In this document: positions 50,108-58,656 of the stretch, piece by piece
Position numbering within the stretch: position 1 is the stretch's first letter
Layout: each line of letters starts with the position of its first letter
Assembly: GCA_963793415.1 (NCBI GenBank)
Contig: CAWCAC010000002.1
Coordinates: forward strand, 2,914,001 to 2,978,000
Source of the DNA: CAXMST01 sp963793415
GTDB lineage: Bacteria > Actinomycetota > Thermoleophilia > Solirubrobacterales > 70-9
Direction: 5' to 3'
DNA length: 64,000 nucleotides
Program-made: the position numbers and the translations under genes
Notes under the pieces: model-generated
What the model was told of the DNA's origin: nothing
The model's input: only the letters and a program-made list of their open reading frames with translations
The model's database searches: none

Positions 50108-52786
50108 TCAGGCCGGGTTCTCTGTCTCGGAGGCCCGGGGCGAGCCACGGCGGCGCGGTCGCAGGCGACGCAGCAGCGCCGGGAAAGGCCGATAGCCGCC
50201 CTCGGCCCAGACCAGGGTCGCCGGCAGCACGATCATCACGCCGGCGAGCGCGACGCTGAGATCGATGATCGTCACGAAGCCGAAGTCGCGGAGCATCGTG
50301 ATCCCGCTGACGACGAGCACGCCGAAGCCGGCGATCGAGGTGACGCCGGAGGCGAGCACCGCGGTCCCGGTCCGCTCGTAGGTTCGCCGCAGCGCCTCGC
50401 CGAGACTGTGACCCGCGGCGCGCTCCTCGTGATACCGGGCCGAGAGGATCACGCTGAACTCGGTCGCGACAGCGATCACGAGCACCCCGAGCGTCGCCGA
50501 CATCGGGTTGAGCGGAATCTGCAGCGCCGCCAGGATCAGCGCCGACCATCCGGTCGCGAGCGCGATCGGGATCAACGGCAGGAGCGCTCGTCGCGGGGAG
50601 CGGTAGACGGCGAGCAGCACGAGCGTGACGGCGAGCAGGCTCACCAGCGTCAACCAGTAGCGCGATCCCGACAGCTCGGAGTTGGCATCGGCGGCGAGCA
50701 CGGGCAGGCCGACGACCTCCGCCGTCAGACCCGCCGGCGGGTCGATGTCGGCACGGATCTCATCGATCAGCGCCTTCTGCTCGTCGAGCGGCATGACCGG
50801 GATCAGGAAGGAGATGTTGGCGATCTCGTCCTCACCCTCAGGTCGCGAGAGGATCGCCTGCAGGAAGTACTCGGGGACGACGTCGAGGACGCTGTCGATC
50901 CGCTCCTGCGAGGGCGCCTGGTCGGTCCTGATCAGATCGGGCAGGGCCGGACCGGGGCAGAGCTCGGTGCCGTCGGCGCGGCAGTCGGGGAACTCCCCGG
51001 TGAAGCCGTGCTCGTCGAGAACGCGCTGCTTGAAGTCTCGCATCCAGGTGATCGCCTCCGGCGTCGTCACGTCGTCACCGCGGACGATCACCTCGACCTC
51101 GCCGGAGACTCCGGTCACGTCCTGGAGCTCGTCGACCGACTCCAGCGCCGGCAGGTCCGAGGGCACGAGCTCGCGGACGTCGGAAACGACCTCGGTCTGG
51201 GTGCCGACGCCCCAGCCGAGCACGGCGAGTGCCGCCGCCGTCGCGAGCACGCGGCCCGGCGCCGCGATCGCCATCGCGAGAGCGGAACGGCCGAACGAGG
51301 AGCTGCGCGCGCGGATCGAGACGCCGAGCCGCCGGGCGCGGGCCCCGGCGGTCGCGAAGGACGCCGCGGCTCCCTCGAGCGCGTCGGGAACTGCAACGGT
51401 GGGCCGGCGGCGCCGCGGAGACCGAGCTGGATCGGCCGAGGAGAGGGCAGCGAGGCCGGCCGTCAAGGAGATCGCCAGCGCCGAGATGATCCCGATCACG
51501 AGGGCGAAGGCGAACTCGCGGACCATCGGGATCGGGGAGAGAACGAGCGAAAGAAAGCCGACCGTCGTCGCGAGAGCCGCGGTGGCGATCACCGGGCCGC
51601 CGCGGACAGCCGCGATCACCGCTGCCGCGGCAGGCCGCTCGCCGGCCTCCGCCGCTTCGCGGTAGCGGGCCTGGAGCTGGATCGCGTAGTCGACGCCGAG
51701 GCCGATGACGACCGGGAGCACGGCGACGGACGCCATCGTCAGCGTGCCCCCGATGATCGAGAGCAGGCCGAAGGCCATCGCCGAGCCGCCGAGCGCGACG
51801 AACAGCGGCAGCAGGCGTAGGGGTGGACCGAACGCCGCGATCAGGGTCAGCGCCATCACGATCAGGGCAACGCCGAGCAGCAGCACGATCTCTCCGCCGA
51901 GCTCGTCGGCAAGCCCCTCGACGACGACCGGGACGCCGCTGACCTCGTAGTTGCCGCCCTCGAGCGCGAAGGCGGGATCGTCGACGGCCTCGCGAATCAG
52001 GCCGATCGCCTCGCGCCGGGTCTCGTCATCGATCCCGGGTTCCAGCCGGGTCGAGATCAGCGCGCCCTCCGAGGAGGGAAACAGGTACCCGAACCGGGAT
52101 TTCGGCGTGCCGGACGGGAGCCGCGAGTCGAAGACGATCGCACTGATGAACTGGGGATTGTCGAGCGAGGGCAGGCCGAAGTCCTGCAGCCCGAGGATCA
52201 GGTCCTGGAACTCGGCCAGCTTGTCGGTGATCACGGCCTGCTGGGCCTGCTCCGCGGCCGCTTGCTGCTCGGCAACGCCGAGGCCCTGTTTGGCAGCCTG
52301 CCTGGCCGCCGCCGCCGCTGAAGCCTCAGCCTCACGCGTCGTCGCGGTGTACTGCTCCTCCAGGAACGAGCCGGCCTGGGTGGCGGCCTGGTTGAGGAAG
52401 GTCGCCGGGCCGAACACGACCCGGGTCGCACCGAGCTCCGCGATCTCCTGGCACACGCCGGGGAAGCCGGCGTCATCGGGGGGCGCGTTGCCCGACAGGC
52501 AGGCCTCGAGCTTGAGCAGCTGTCCGAGCTGCTCGGTCAGGACCAGGTCCTGGAGGTCGGAGTGAGCGAGGACGACGATCGCCTCGTCGCCGAACCGGTC
52601 CTGGGCCTCCTCGGTCGCCTCGAACGCGCTCGAGCCGTTGTCGACGAGCTTGTCGGTCCCGGCGTCCGGCGTCAGGCGCAGGGCGCCGATCACGCCGACG
52701 ATCGCGACGAGCGCGACGACCCCCGCGATCGTCTGAGTCGGATGGGTCACCGACCACTCGCTGACCCTGCCCAGGAATCTCCTCAC
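50108..52786 (-). CDS. MMPL/RND superfamily transporter
   Basis: This 892-residue transporter has twelve membrane helices in two six-helix halves and two large extracytoplasmic loops. The first membrane block contains GLGVDYAIQLQARYREA and the second VAVATEFSVILSARYHEE, the equivalent positions in MMPL and SSD proteins. A Gln/Ala-rich helical hairpin sits in loop 1. Such proteins export lipids or hydrophobic compounds with proton flow. The GTG start follows TAAGCT by exactly 7 nt. It leads a five-gene minus-strand run including a thioredoxin-like protein. The substrate is unknown. Confidence 0.92.
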   Translation of the reverse strand: MRRFLGRVSEWSVTHPTQTIAGVVALVAIVGVIGALRLTPDAGTDKLVDNGSSAFEATEEAQDRFGDEAIVVLAHSDLQDLVLTEQLGQLLKLEACLSGNAPPDDAGFPGVCQEIAELGATRVVFGPATFLNQAATQAGSFLEEQYTATTREAEASAAAAARQAAKQGLGVAEQQAAAEQAQQAVITDKLAEFQDLILGLQDFGLPSLDNPQFISAIVFDSRLPSGTPKSRFGYLFPSSEGALISTRLEPGIDDETRREAIGLIREAVDDPAFALEGGNYEVSGVPVVVEGLADELGGEIVLLLGVALIVMALTLIAAFGPPLRLLPLFVALGGSAMAFGLLSIIGGTLTMASVAVLPVVIGLGVDYAIQLQARYREAAEAGERPAAAAVIAAVRGGPVIATAALATTVGFLSLVLSPIPMVREFAFALVIGIISALAISLTAGLAALSSADPARSPRRRRPTVAVPDALEGAAASFATAGARARRLGVSIRARSSSFGRSALAMAIAAPGRVLATAAALAVLGWGVGTQTEVVSDVRELVPSDLPALESVDELQDVTGVSGEVEVIVRGDDVTTPEAITWMRDFKQRVLDEHGFTGEFPDCRADGTELCPGPALPDLIRTDQAPSQERIDSVLDVVPEYFLQAILSRPEGEDEIANISFLIPVMPLDEQKALIDEIRADIDPPAGLTAEVVGLPVLAADANSELSGSRYWLTLVSLLAVTLVLLAVYRSPRRALLPLIPIALATGWSALILAALQIPLNPMSATLGVLVIAVATEFSVILSARYHEERAAGHSLGEALRRTYERTGTAVLASGVTSIAGFGVLVVSGITMLRDFGFVTIIDLSVALAGVMIVLPATLVWAEGGYRPFPALLRRLRPRRRGSPRASETENPA

Positions 52787-52793
52787 GCGGGGA

Positions 52794-52799
52794 AGCTTA
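52794..52799 (-). promoter_or_regulatory. -10 hexamer (TAAGCT), leaderless type
   Basis: TAAGCT on the minus strand lies exactly 7 nt before the GTG of the MMPL transporter gene. Confidence 0.55.
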
Positions 52800-52873
52800 G
52801 GCTGGAGGGACGGCGGGCACGCCGTCCCGCAGCACCGCGAATGAATCCGGGCCGATCCGGAAAGGGAGTACGC

Positions 52874-53422
52874 ATGTCACGACGCTACGCCGCGTTCCTG
52901 CGGGGGATCAACCTGGGTGGCCGCCGTGCCTCGGGCGCCGAGCTCGCGGCCACGTTCGAGGCAACCGACGGGATCGCGAACGCGGCGCCGTTCATCGCCT
53001 CCGGGAACGTAGTCTTCGAGGACTCGACGCGCCGCAAGGAGAAGACGATCGCTGCCGCGATCGAGGCATCGATCGAGCAACGGTTCGGCTGGGAGTCGAA
53101 AGCGTTCCTCCGCGACGCGGCGGAAATCGCGGCCCTGGCGCAGCTCGAGCCGTTCACGGAGGACCAGCTCGCCGCCTCTCGGGGCAAGCCTCAGATCGTC
53201 CTGTTCGAGAACGAGATCTCGAAGGCAGAGGCGAAGAAGCTGCGCGAGCTGACGCCCGACGGCGACGTGTTGACTCCCCGCGGCCGCGAGCTGCACTGGC
53301 TGCCTGCCACCGGCCTCGCCGACGCCGCGCTCGACATGAAGGCAGTCGACCGACTGCTCGGAATCGGCACGACGCGCACCGCGAACACGATCCGAAGACT
53401 TCACGCCAAGTACTTCGAGTAG
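52874..53422 (+). CDS. DUF1697 family protein
   Basis: This 182-residue protein matches DUF1697. It starts MSRRYAAFLRGINLGG, has AAPFIASGNVVFED and closes with MKAVDRLLGIGTTRTANTI. The family is small, cytoplasmic and of unknown function. GGGAG stands 7 nt before ATG 52874, which rules out a longer upstream frame. It stands alone between the MMPL promoter and the kinase gene. Confidence 0.94.
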   Translation: MSRRYAAFLRGINLGGRRASGAELAATFEATDGIANAAPFIASGNVVFEDSTRRKEKTIAAAIEASIEQRFGWESKAFLRDAAEIAALAQLEPFTEDQLAASRGKPQIVLFENEISKAEAKKLRELTPDGDVLTPRGRELHWLPATGLADAALDMKAVDRLLGIGTTRTANTIRRLHAKYFE

Positions 53423-53468
53423 CTCAAGTCGTGGATTAGAGGGGCCTCACGGCGGGCATGTGAGGGTG

Positions 53469-54914
53469 ATGGTTGCTTCCCGCGGCACCGAGATCGACGA
53501 CCGATACCGGCTCGAGGAGCCCGTCGGCAGGGGTGGCATGGCGACCGTCTGGCGCGCCCGTGACCTCCGCCTCGGCCGCGACGTCGCGATCAAGGTGATT
53601 GCCGAGACCCGCTTCGACGAGCCCGGCTTCGTTGAGCGCTTCGAACGCGAGGCGCAGATCGCCGCGCGGCTCTCTCACCCCAACCTCGTCGGCGTCCACG
53701 ACCTCGGCTTCATCGAAGACCGCCCGTACCTGGTCATGGAGTTCATCGACGGCGAGACGCTGAGCAGGCGCCTCGAGCGCGCCCCGGAGTCCGTTGACGA
53801 GGTCGAGTTGGCGCGGACGCTGCTCGGCGTCCTCGCAGCGATCCACGACCAGGGCATCGTCCACCGCGACGTCAAGCCCGCGAACGTGCTCTACCAGGAT
53901 GACGGTCGCATCCGCCTGACCGACTTCGGGATTGCCCGGATCATCGGCACCTCGAGCATCACGGCGACGAACGAGGTGATCGGGACGGTCAAGTACATGG
54001 CGCCCGAGGTCCGCGACGGCACCCCACCGAGCCCCGAGGCCGACCTCTATGCCCTCGGCGTCCTGCTGACCGAGTGCGGAGCCATGAACGGTCCGTTGCG
54101 AGACCTCGCCCGCAAGCTTCGCCATCCGGATGCGTCCTGCCGGCCGGCGAACGCCCGCGTCGCGCTCGCCTCGATCGCCGGCCTGCGGTCGCCGCCAGCG
54201 GCCGAGAGGACGACCCAGCGGGCGCCGACCGAGGTACTGCGCGAGCGGCCCAGTGCCGCGCAGCCGCCGACCCCTCCCCCGGCACCAGCCGCGCCGGCGG
54301 ACGACGAGCCGCTCCCGGTGGACGAGCCGACGCCCACGGGGCCGCGGACGATCGAGCCGGCCGAGAGGCGACCGTCGGCTCGCACGCTCGGTTTCGCCGC
54401 CGGCCTCGTCGCCGTCCTCGCGGTCGCCGCGATCGCCGCCGCCCTGCTCGGCGGGGGCGGCGACGACAGCAGCGCGGGGGGAACACGGCAGGCCTCTTCG
54501 GCAGCGCAAGAGGACAAGCCGGCCAGGAAGAAGAGCGACAAGGGCGCCGTCGAGCCGGCGACGACAGCGGACACGGCGACGGACACGACCGAAGTCCCCA
54601 ACAACCCCTCCGATACCTCAGCGGCGTCGATCGACCCTGCCCGCGGCTTCGAGCTCAACGCTCAGGGCTACGAGCTCCTGCAGGCAGGCGACGCGGCAGG
54701 CGCCGTGCCGCTCCTCCAGCAGGCCGTCGCCTCCTACCCGACCGACAGCGACGACATCAACTACGCCTACGCGCTCTACAACCTCGGCGTCGCCCTGCGC
54801 GAGTCCGGCCGGCCCGAGGAAGCGATCCCCTACCTCGAGCAGCGCCTCGCCTGGAGCGACCAGCGCGCCACCGTCAAAGCCGAGCTCGAAGCCGCCAAAG
54901 CCGAGGCCGAATAG
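53469..54914 (+). CDS. Ser/Thr protein kinase with C-terminal TPR region
   Basis: This roughly 481-residue membrane kinase keeps VGRGGMATVW, VAIKVIAE, HRDVKPANVLY, DFGIARI and KYMAPEVRDG. The C-lobe is short: after ALGVLLTECGAMN it goes directly to RDLARKLRHPDASCRP, so much of the alphaF-alphaG substrate segment is missing. One transmembrane helix (LGFAAGLVAVLAVAAIAAALL) follows a Pro-rich linker. Two TPR-like repeats (NYAYALYNLGVALRESGR, EEAIPYLEQRLAW) end the protein, outside the cell by topology. A GTG at 53460 is an alternative start. Confidence 0.91.
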   Translation: MVASRGTEIDDRYRLEEPVGRGGMATVWRARDLRLGRDVAIKVIAETRFDEPGFVERFEREAQIAARLSHPNLVGVHDLGFIEDRPYLVMEFIDGETLSRRLERAPESVDEVELARTLLGVLAAIHDQGIVHRDVKPANVLYQDDGRIRLTDFGIARIIGTSSITATNEVIGTVKYMAPEVRDGTPPSPEADLYALGVLLTECGAMNGPLRDLARKLRHPDASCRPANARVALASIAGLRSPPAAERTTQRAPTEVLRERPSAAQPPTPPPAPAAPADDEPLPVDEPTPTGPRTIEPAERRPSARTLGFAAGLVAVLAVAAIAAALLGGGGDDSSAGGTRQASSAAQEDKPARKKSDKGAVEPATTADTATDTTEVPNNPSDTSAASIDPARGFELNAQGYELLQAGDAAGAVPLLQQAVASYPTDSDDINYAYALYNLGVALRESGRPEEAIPYLEQRLAWSDQRATVKAELEAAKAEAE

Positions 54915-54967
54915 CCCCCCTCCCCTTCAACCCTCAACCGCCGCCCAACGGCGAGGCCGGCCGCCGC

Positions 54968-55077
54968 GATCTGGCGAGCCTGAGAGGTCGCCAATCAAGG
55001 AAGAGGGAGCCCGGCTATAGCAGCGCTATGCCGGGCGACCGATGACGCCGAGTGGCGGCCTCTCAGACCGCCAGATC
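54968..55077. repeat. 110-bp hairpin element between convergent genes
   Basis: The outer stem GATCTGGCG pairs with CGCCAGATC (55069-55077). After a small internal loop, TGAGAGGTCGCC pairs with GGCGGCCTCTCA, including one G-U. An inner hairpin pairs GCCCGGC plus ATAG with CTAT plus GCCGGGC around a CAGCG loop. The right arm runs into the stop codon of the ATPase gene. It is unrelated in sequence to the 102-bp repeats but similar in plan. Confidence 0.78.
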
Positions 55078-56056
55078 AGTCCATTGTTAGGGGGCCGACT
55101 ACTTCCGCGTTGAGGAACTGGCGGACGAAGTCGTTCGGCGAGTTGAACAGCTCCTCGCTCGGGCCGCTCTCGACGATCCGGCCCTTCCAGAGCACCGCGA
55201 TGAAGTCAGCGATCCGGCGCGCGGTGCCGAGGTCGTGGCTGATCACCAGGTAGCAGCCGCCGTTCTCCTCGTGGATCTCGCGGATCAGCTCGCAGAGCAA
55301 CGCCGTGCGGACCGGGTCGAGTCCGGAGTCGGGCTCGTCGAAGAAGACGATCGCCGGATCGAGCACCAGCGCCCGGGCGAAGCCGGCGCGCTTGCGCATG
55401 CCGCCCGAGAGCTCGTTCGGCATCTTGTAGTGCGCCTCGGCCAGGCCGACCTCGCGCAGTCGCCGGTTGACGATCTCGGCGATCTCGTCCTCGGACTTGT
55501 CCGTGTGCTGGCGCAGCGGGAAGGCCGTGTTGTCGTAGATGTTCATCGAGCCGAACAGCGCCCCGTCCTGGAACAGGAGGCCGAACTTCTTGCGCATCTC
55601 GAAGAGTTCGTCGTCGGTCATGTTCGGGACCGACTCGCCGTGGACGAGGATGTCGCCGGCGTCCGGGTAGAGCAGGCCGACGATCAGCTTGATCAGCACC
55701 GACTTGCCGGTTCCCGACGGTCCCAGCACCATCGAGACCTCGTTGTCGGGAAGGCCGAGGTTGAGGCCGTTCTGGATCCGCGTGCGGCCGAACTGCTTGA
55801 CGAGGTCGATGACCTCGATCGCATCCTCGCCGCCGTGATCGCGCTTCTGGCCGGTGTGCCAGCGGTAGGGGTCGGTGTCCTCGGGCTCGACGCCGGGGAT
55901 CGTGTAGTCCTTGTTCAGGCGGCCCAGCTCGGGCGCGGCCGCATCGGGGTCGTGGCTGAGGGGAAGGTCACCGGCGGGGGCCGCTTCCGGCACCTCGTAC
56001 TCTCCGCTTTCCTCGTAGTCGCGGCGCTCCTCGCCGCGGTCCTCTGGGGCTTCCAT
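55076..56056 (-). CDS. ABC transporter ATP-binding protein, MlaF/Mkl type
   Basis: This 326-residue ATPase energises the YrbE/MlaE lipid transporter encoded upstream. It has Walker A LGPSGTGKSVLIKLI, signature LSGGMRKRAGFARAL, Walker B IVFFDEPDSGLDP and the ISHDL switch. The core resembles MlaF and mycobacterial Mkl. An unusual 75-residue acidic N-terminal extension with EEERRD-like and PDAAAPELGRLNKDY segments precedes the domain. It is the last of three genes after two permeases, 46 nt behind the second. No Mce substrate-binding protein is in the window. Confidence 0.94.
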   Translation of the reverse strand: MEAPEDRGEERRDYEESGEYEVPEAAPAGDLPLSHDPDAAAPELGRLNKDYTIPGVEPEDTDPYRWHTGQKRDHGGEDAIEVIDLVKQFGRTRIQNGLNLGLPDNEVSMVLGPSGTGKSVLIKLIVGLLYPDAGDILVHGESVPNMTDDELFEMRKKFGLLFQDGALFGSMNIYDNTAFPLRQHTDKSEDEIAEIVNRRLREVGLAEAHYKMPNELSGGMRKRAGFARALVLDPAIVFFDEPDSGLDPVRTALLCELIREIHEENGGCYLVISHDLGTARRIADFIAVLWKGRIVESGPSEELFNSPNDFVRQFLNAEVVGPLTMD

Positions 56057-56102
56057 TCGGTCTTCTTCCTCCTCGGTTCAGATCGGACGACTGGCTGGGC
56101 AG

Positions 56103-56900
56103 CTAGCCGCCTATCGGTGCTCTCGGGTTGGCACCCCAGAAGACCAGGGTCCCCATCATCCCGATGATGTGGACTAAGACGATGTTGAGCGCCATCGATT
56201 TCGCGGTTGCGGTCCCCACCCCCACCGGTCCGCCCGAGGCCGTATAGCCGTAGTAGCAGCCGACGAGCACGATCACCGTCGCCATCGCCATGGCTTTGAT
56301 CACGCTGAAGACGAGGTCGGGTGGGTTCTGGAACATCCAGAAGATGAGCAGATACCCGCCGGATGAGACCTCGCCAATCTGTTGAACCACCGCCAGCCAT
56401 GAGGCGAAGAAACCGACGCCGATCGCGGCCAGGTACATGAACGGGAGCGTCATCCAGGCGGCGAGCAGGCGGGTCGCGGCGAGGAACGTGACCGGCGGAA
56501 TGCCCATCACCTCGAGCGCGTCGATCTCGTCGGAGATCCGCATCGCGCCGAGCTCGGCGACGATCCCGGTGCCGACCTTGGCGGCCATCATGTAGCCGAA
56601 CGCGTAGGGGATCACCTCGCGCAGATCGCACCAGGCAGCGAACACGCCCGCGTAGGCGGGGGCGCCGACCGAGCGGTTGAAGTAGGCGCCCTCGATCCCG
56701 CAGGTGAGGCCGAGGATGAAGACGAGGCCCCAGATCACGATCGTCGAGCCGAGAATCAGGATGCCGGCCTGGCGCAGGCTCTCGCCGAAGAACTGGAAGA
56801 CGCGGCCCGAGTAGACCAGGCCCATGACCCGCACGCAGAAGCGGGCGATCTCGCCGAGCGAGGCGAACCAGTCGCGCGGGACTGTGAGCCAGCCGCTCAT
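56103..56900 (-). CDS. MlaE/YrbE family permease, second of pair (YrbEB-like)
   Basis: This 265-residue integral membrane permease has five to six helices. The MlaE core is visible in VGTGIVAELGAMRISDEIDA, LEVMGIPPVTFLAATRLLAA and CYYGYTASGGPVGVGTATAKS. It pairs with the next permease to form the channel of a lipid importer of the Mce type; phospholipid, sterol or fatty-acid substrates are possible. It lies between its paralogue and the ATPase gene. Confidence 0.93.
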   Translation of the reverse strand: MSGWLTVPRDWFASLGEIARFCVRVMGLVYSGRVFQFFGESLRQAGILILGSTIVIWGLVFILGLTCGIEGAYFNRSVGAPAYAGVFAAWCDLREVIPYAFGYMMAAKVGTGIVAELGAMRISDEIDALEVMGIPPVTFLAATRLLAAWMTLPFMYLAAIGVGFFASWLAVVQQIGEVSSGGYLLIFWMFQNPPDLVFSVIKAMAMATVIVLVGCYYGYTASGGPVGVGTATAKSMALNIVLVHIIGMMGTLVFWGANPRAPIGG

Positions 56901-57015
56901 GCCACGACCCGCCCAAGCGGTTCCCTGGCCAAGCAGATCAAGGACGCAGGAGGCGCGGCGTGCGCCAGCACGTAAGCCGACGAGGACGCCGAGATGCGCA
57001 GTGTCACGGGGCCGC

Positions 57016-57822
57016 TCACTTGATGGTCGAGATCTCGGGGTGGGTGGCGAGCAAGGTCTGGGTGAAGACGTAGTTGAAGGCGAAGACGCCCATGAAGGCG
57101 ATCACGACCGCCTCGTTGACGGCGGTGCCGACGCCCTGGGCGCCTCCGGATGCATTCATCCCCTTGTAGGAGCAGACGATCGCGATGATCGCGCCGAACA
57201 GGGTCGTCTTCAGCACCGAGCCCCAGAGGTCGGTGACCGAGGCGTTGTTGAAGAGCGTCGCGAAGAACCCTCCGAGCGGCTGGCCGTAGGCGAGCTCGGC
57301 GAAGATGCCGCCGGTGATCCCGAACAAAAGCGCGTAGATGTTGAGCAGCGCGGTGATGATCATCAGGCTGAGGAAGCGCGGCACGACGAGGTTCTTGATC
57401 GGATCGACGCCCAGCACCATCAGCGCGTCGAGCTCCTCGCGGATCTTGCGGGCGCCGAGGTCGGCGGTGATCGCGGTGCCGGCGACGCCGGCGACGACGA
57501 CCGCGGTCACGAACGGGGCGAACTCGCGCACGGTCGCGAGGATGAAGAAGCCGCCGAGGCGGTCGAGGGCCCCGAACAGGGAGAGGAAGTTGGCGGCCTG
57601 AAGGCCGGGGGCGCCGAAGCCGAAGGCGACGGTGCTGATCAGCATCGGGAACCAGCAGAGCTGCAGAGCGAAGAGGAACTGGGAGACGAACTCGCCGCCG
57701 TAGGGGTAGGGCGGGCGGACCGTCGCGGTCAGGGTCTTACCGGTCAGGATCATCATGTTCCCGACCTGCTCGAAGAGGCTTTTCGCGGGTAGGAATGCCC
57801 TATCGGCTACTGATCTGACCAT
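57016..57822 (-). CDS. MlaE/YrbE family permease, first of pair (YrbEA-like)
   Basis: This 268-residue paralogue of the second permease keeps the core GTAITADLGARKIREELDAL, MVLGVDPIKNLVVPRFLSL and CSYKGMNASGGAQGVGTAVN. It is the first gene of the three-gene transporter operon, with GAGGAGAC before its ATG. In mycobacteria the pair is followed by six Mce proteins; here it is followed by the ATPase alone. The 115-bp gap after it holds no gene. Confidence 0.93.
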   Translation of the reverse strand: MVRSVADRAFLPAKSLFEQVGNMMILTGKTLTATVRPPYPYGGEFVSQFLFALQLCWFPMLISTVAFGFGAPGLQAANFLSLFGALDRLGGFFILATVREFAPFVTAVVVAGVAGTAITADLGARKIREELDALMVLGVDPIKNLVVPRFLSLMIITALLNIYALLFGITGGIFAELAYGQPLGGFFATLFNNASVTDLWGSVLKTTLFGAIIAIVCSYKGMNASGGAQGVGTAVNEAVVIAFMGVFAFNYVFTQTLLATHPEISTIK

Positions 57823-58020
57823 TGTCTCCTCCAGCCCGGCCCCTGTCCGGCCCAGCGAGAGAGAAATCTAGTTCATTGGCCGGTCATGCGCCACCCCCTA
57901 TCGGCGATGCGACGCGCGAGCACCCAGCTCGGGCCCCCGACAGGTCCGTATTGAGCCGCACCGGTGCGTGGTATGTTCATCCCCGCTTTGGGGGAGAGAC
58001 CCAGCGCCACACAGCTGCCC

Positions 58021-58656
58021 GTGCCTCGTCAACTCGTACTTCCGCTGTTACTGATCGCTTCGGCGCTCGCTTTCGCCGCCTGCGGTGGCAGCAGCGAGCC
58101 GCAAGACGCAAACGAGCCGACCGGCGACTTCGAGGTCGAGGTCACGGCCTCCGAGTTCCCGACCAAGCAGCGGCTCGCCGAGACCTCCGACCTCGTGCTC
58201 GGGGTGGAGAACACCGGCGACGAGCCACTGCCGGAACTCGTCTTCACGGTCTTCACCGACGACGGGCTCGCCGACGGCTCCTTCAACATCCGCTCCGACC
58301 AGCCCGGCCTCGCCAACCCGAACCGACCGGTATGGGTGCTGGAGAACAAGTACCCCAGCCTCAAGGGCGAGCCCCCGCCCAAGGGCCTGTCGGCGGGCTT
58401 CCGCGCGCAGACCAACACCTTCGGCTTCGGCCCGCTCGAGCCAGGCGAGGAGAAGACCGTCGTCTGGCGGCTGACGCCGGTGCTGGCCGGTTCCTACACT
58501 CTCAGCTACATCGTCGAGGCGGGCCTGGACGGCAAGGCCAACGCGGTGACCTCGACCGGCGACGAGGTCAAGGGAGAGTTCGTCGTCAAGATCACCGATG
58601 TTCCCCCGCAAGCCCGAGTCAACGACGCAGGCAAGGTCGTCACCCAAGGCGGCTGA
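58021..58656 (+). CDS. Probable secreted lipoprotein of unknown function
   Basis: This roughly 211-residue protein has a lipoprotein signal peptide, LVLPLLLIASALAFAACGG, whose Cys should be lipidated. The mature part is beta-rich with an immunoglobulin- or cupredoxin-like pattern (LVLGVENTGDEPLPELVFTV, EEKTVVWRLTPVLAGSYTL) but without copper ligands. GTG 58021 was preferred over an ATG 57 nt upstream because it gives a proper signal peptide. It overlaps the sugar dehydrogenase gene start, so both are exported in one unit. Confidence 0.84.
   Translation: MPRQLVLPLLLIASALAFAACGGSSEPQDANEPTGDFEVEVTASEFPTKQRLAETSDLVLGVENTGDEPLPELVFTVFTDDGLADGSFNIRSDQPGLANPNRPVWVLENKYPSLKGEPPPKGLSAGFRAQTNTFGFGPLEPGEEKTVVWRLTPVLAGSYTLSYIVEAGLDGKANAVTSTGDEVKGEFVVKITDVPPQARVNDAGKVVTQGG

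Noticed and set aside
49385..51820. 811-codon plus-strand frame
   Set aside because: It is antisense to the MMPL transporter and thioredoxin-like genes and made of Arg/Asp/Gly/Glu-rich shadow sequence.
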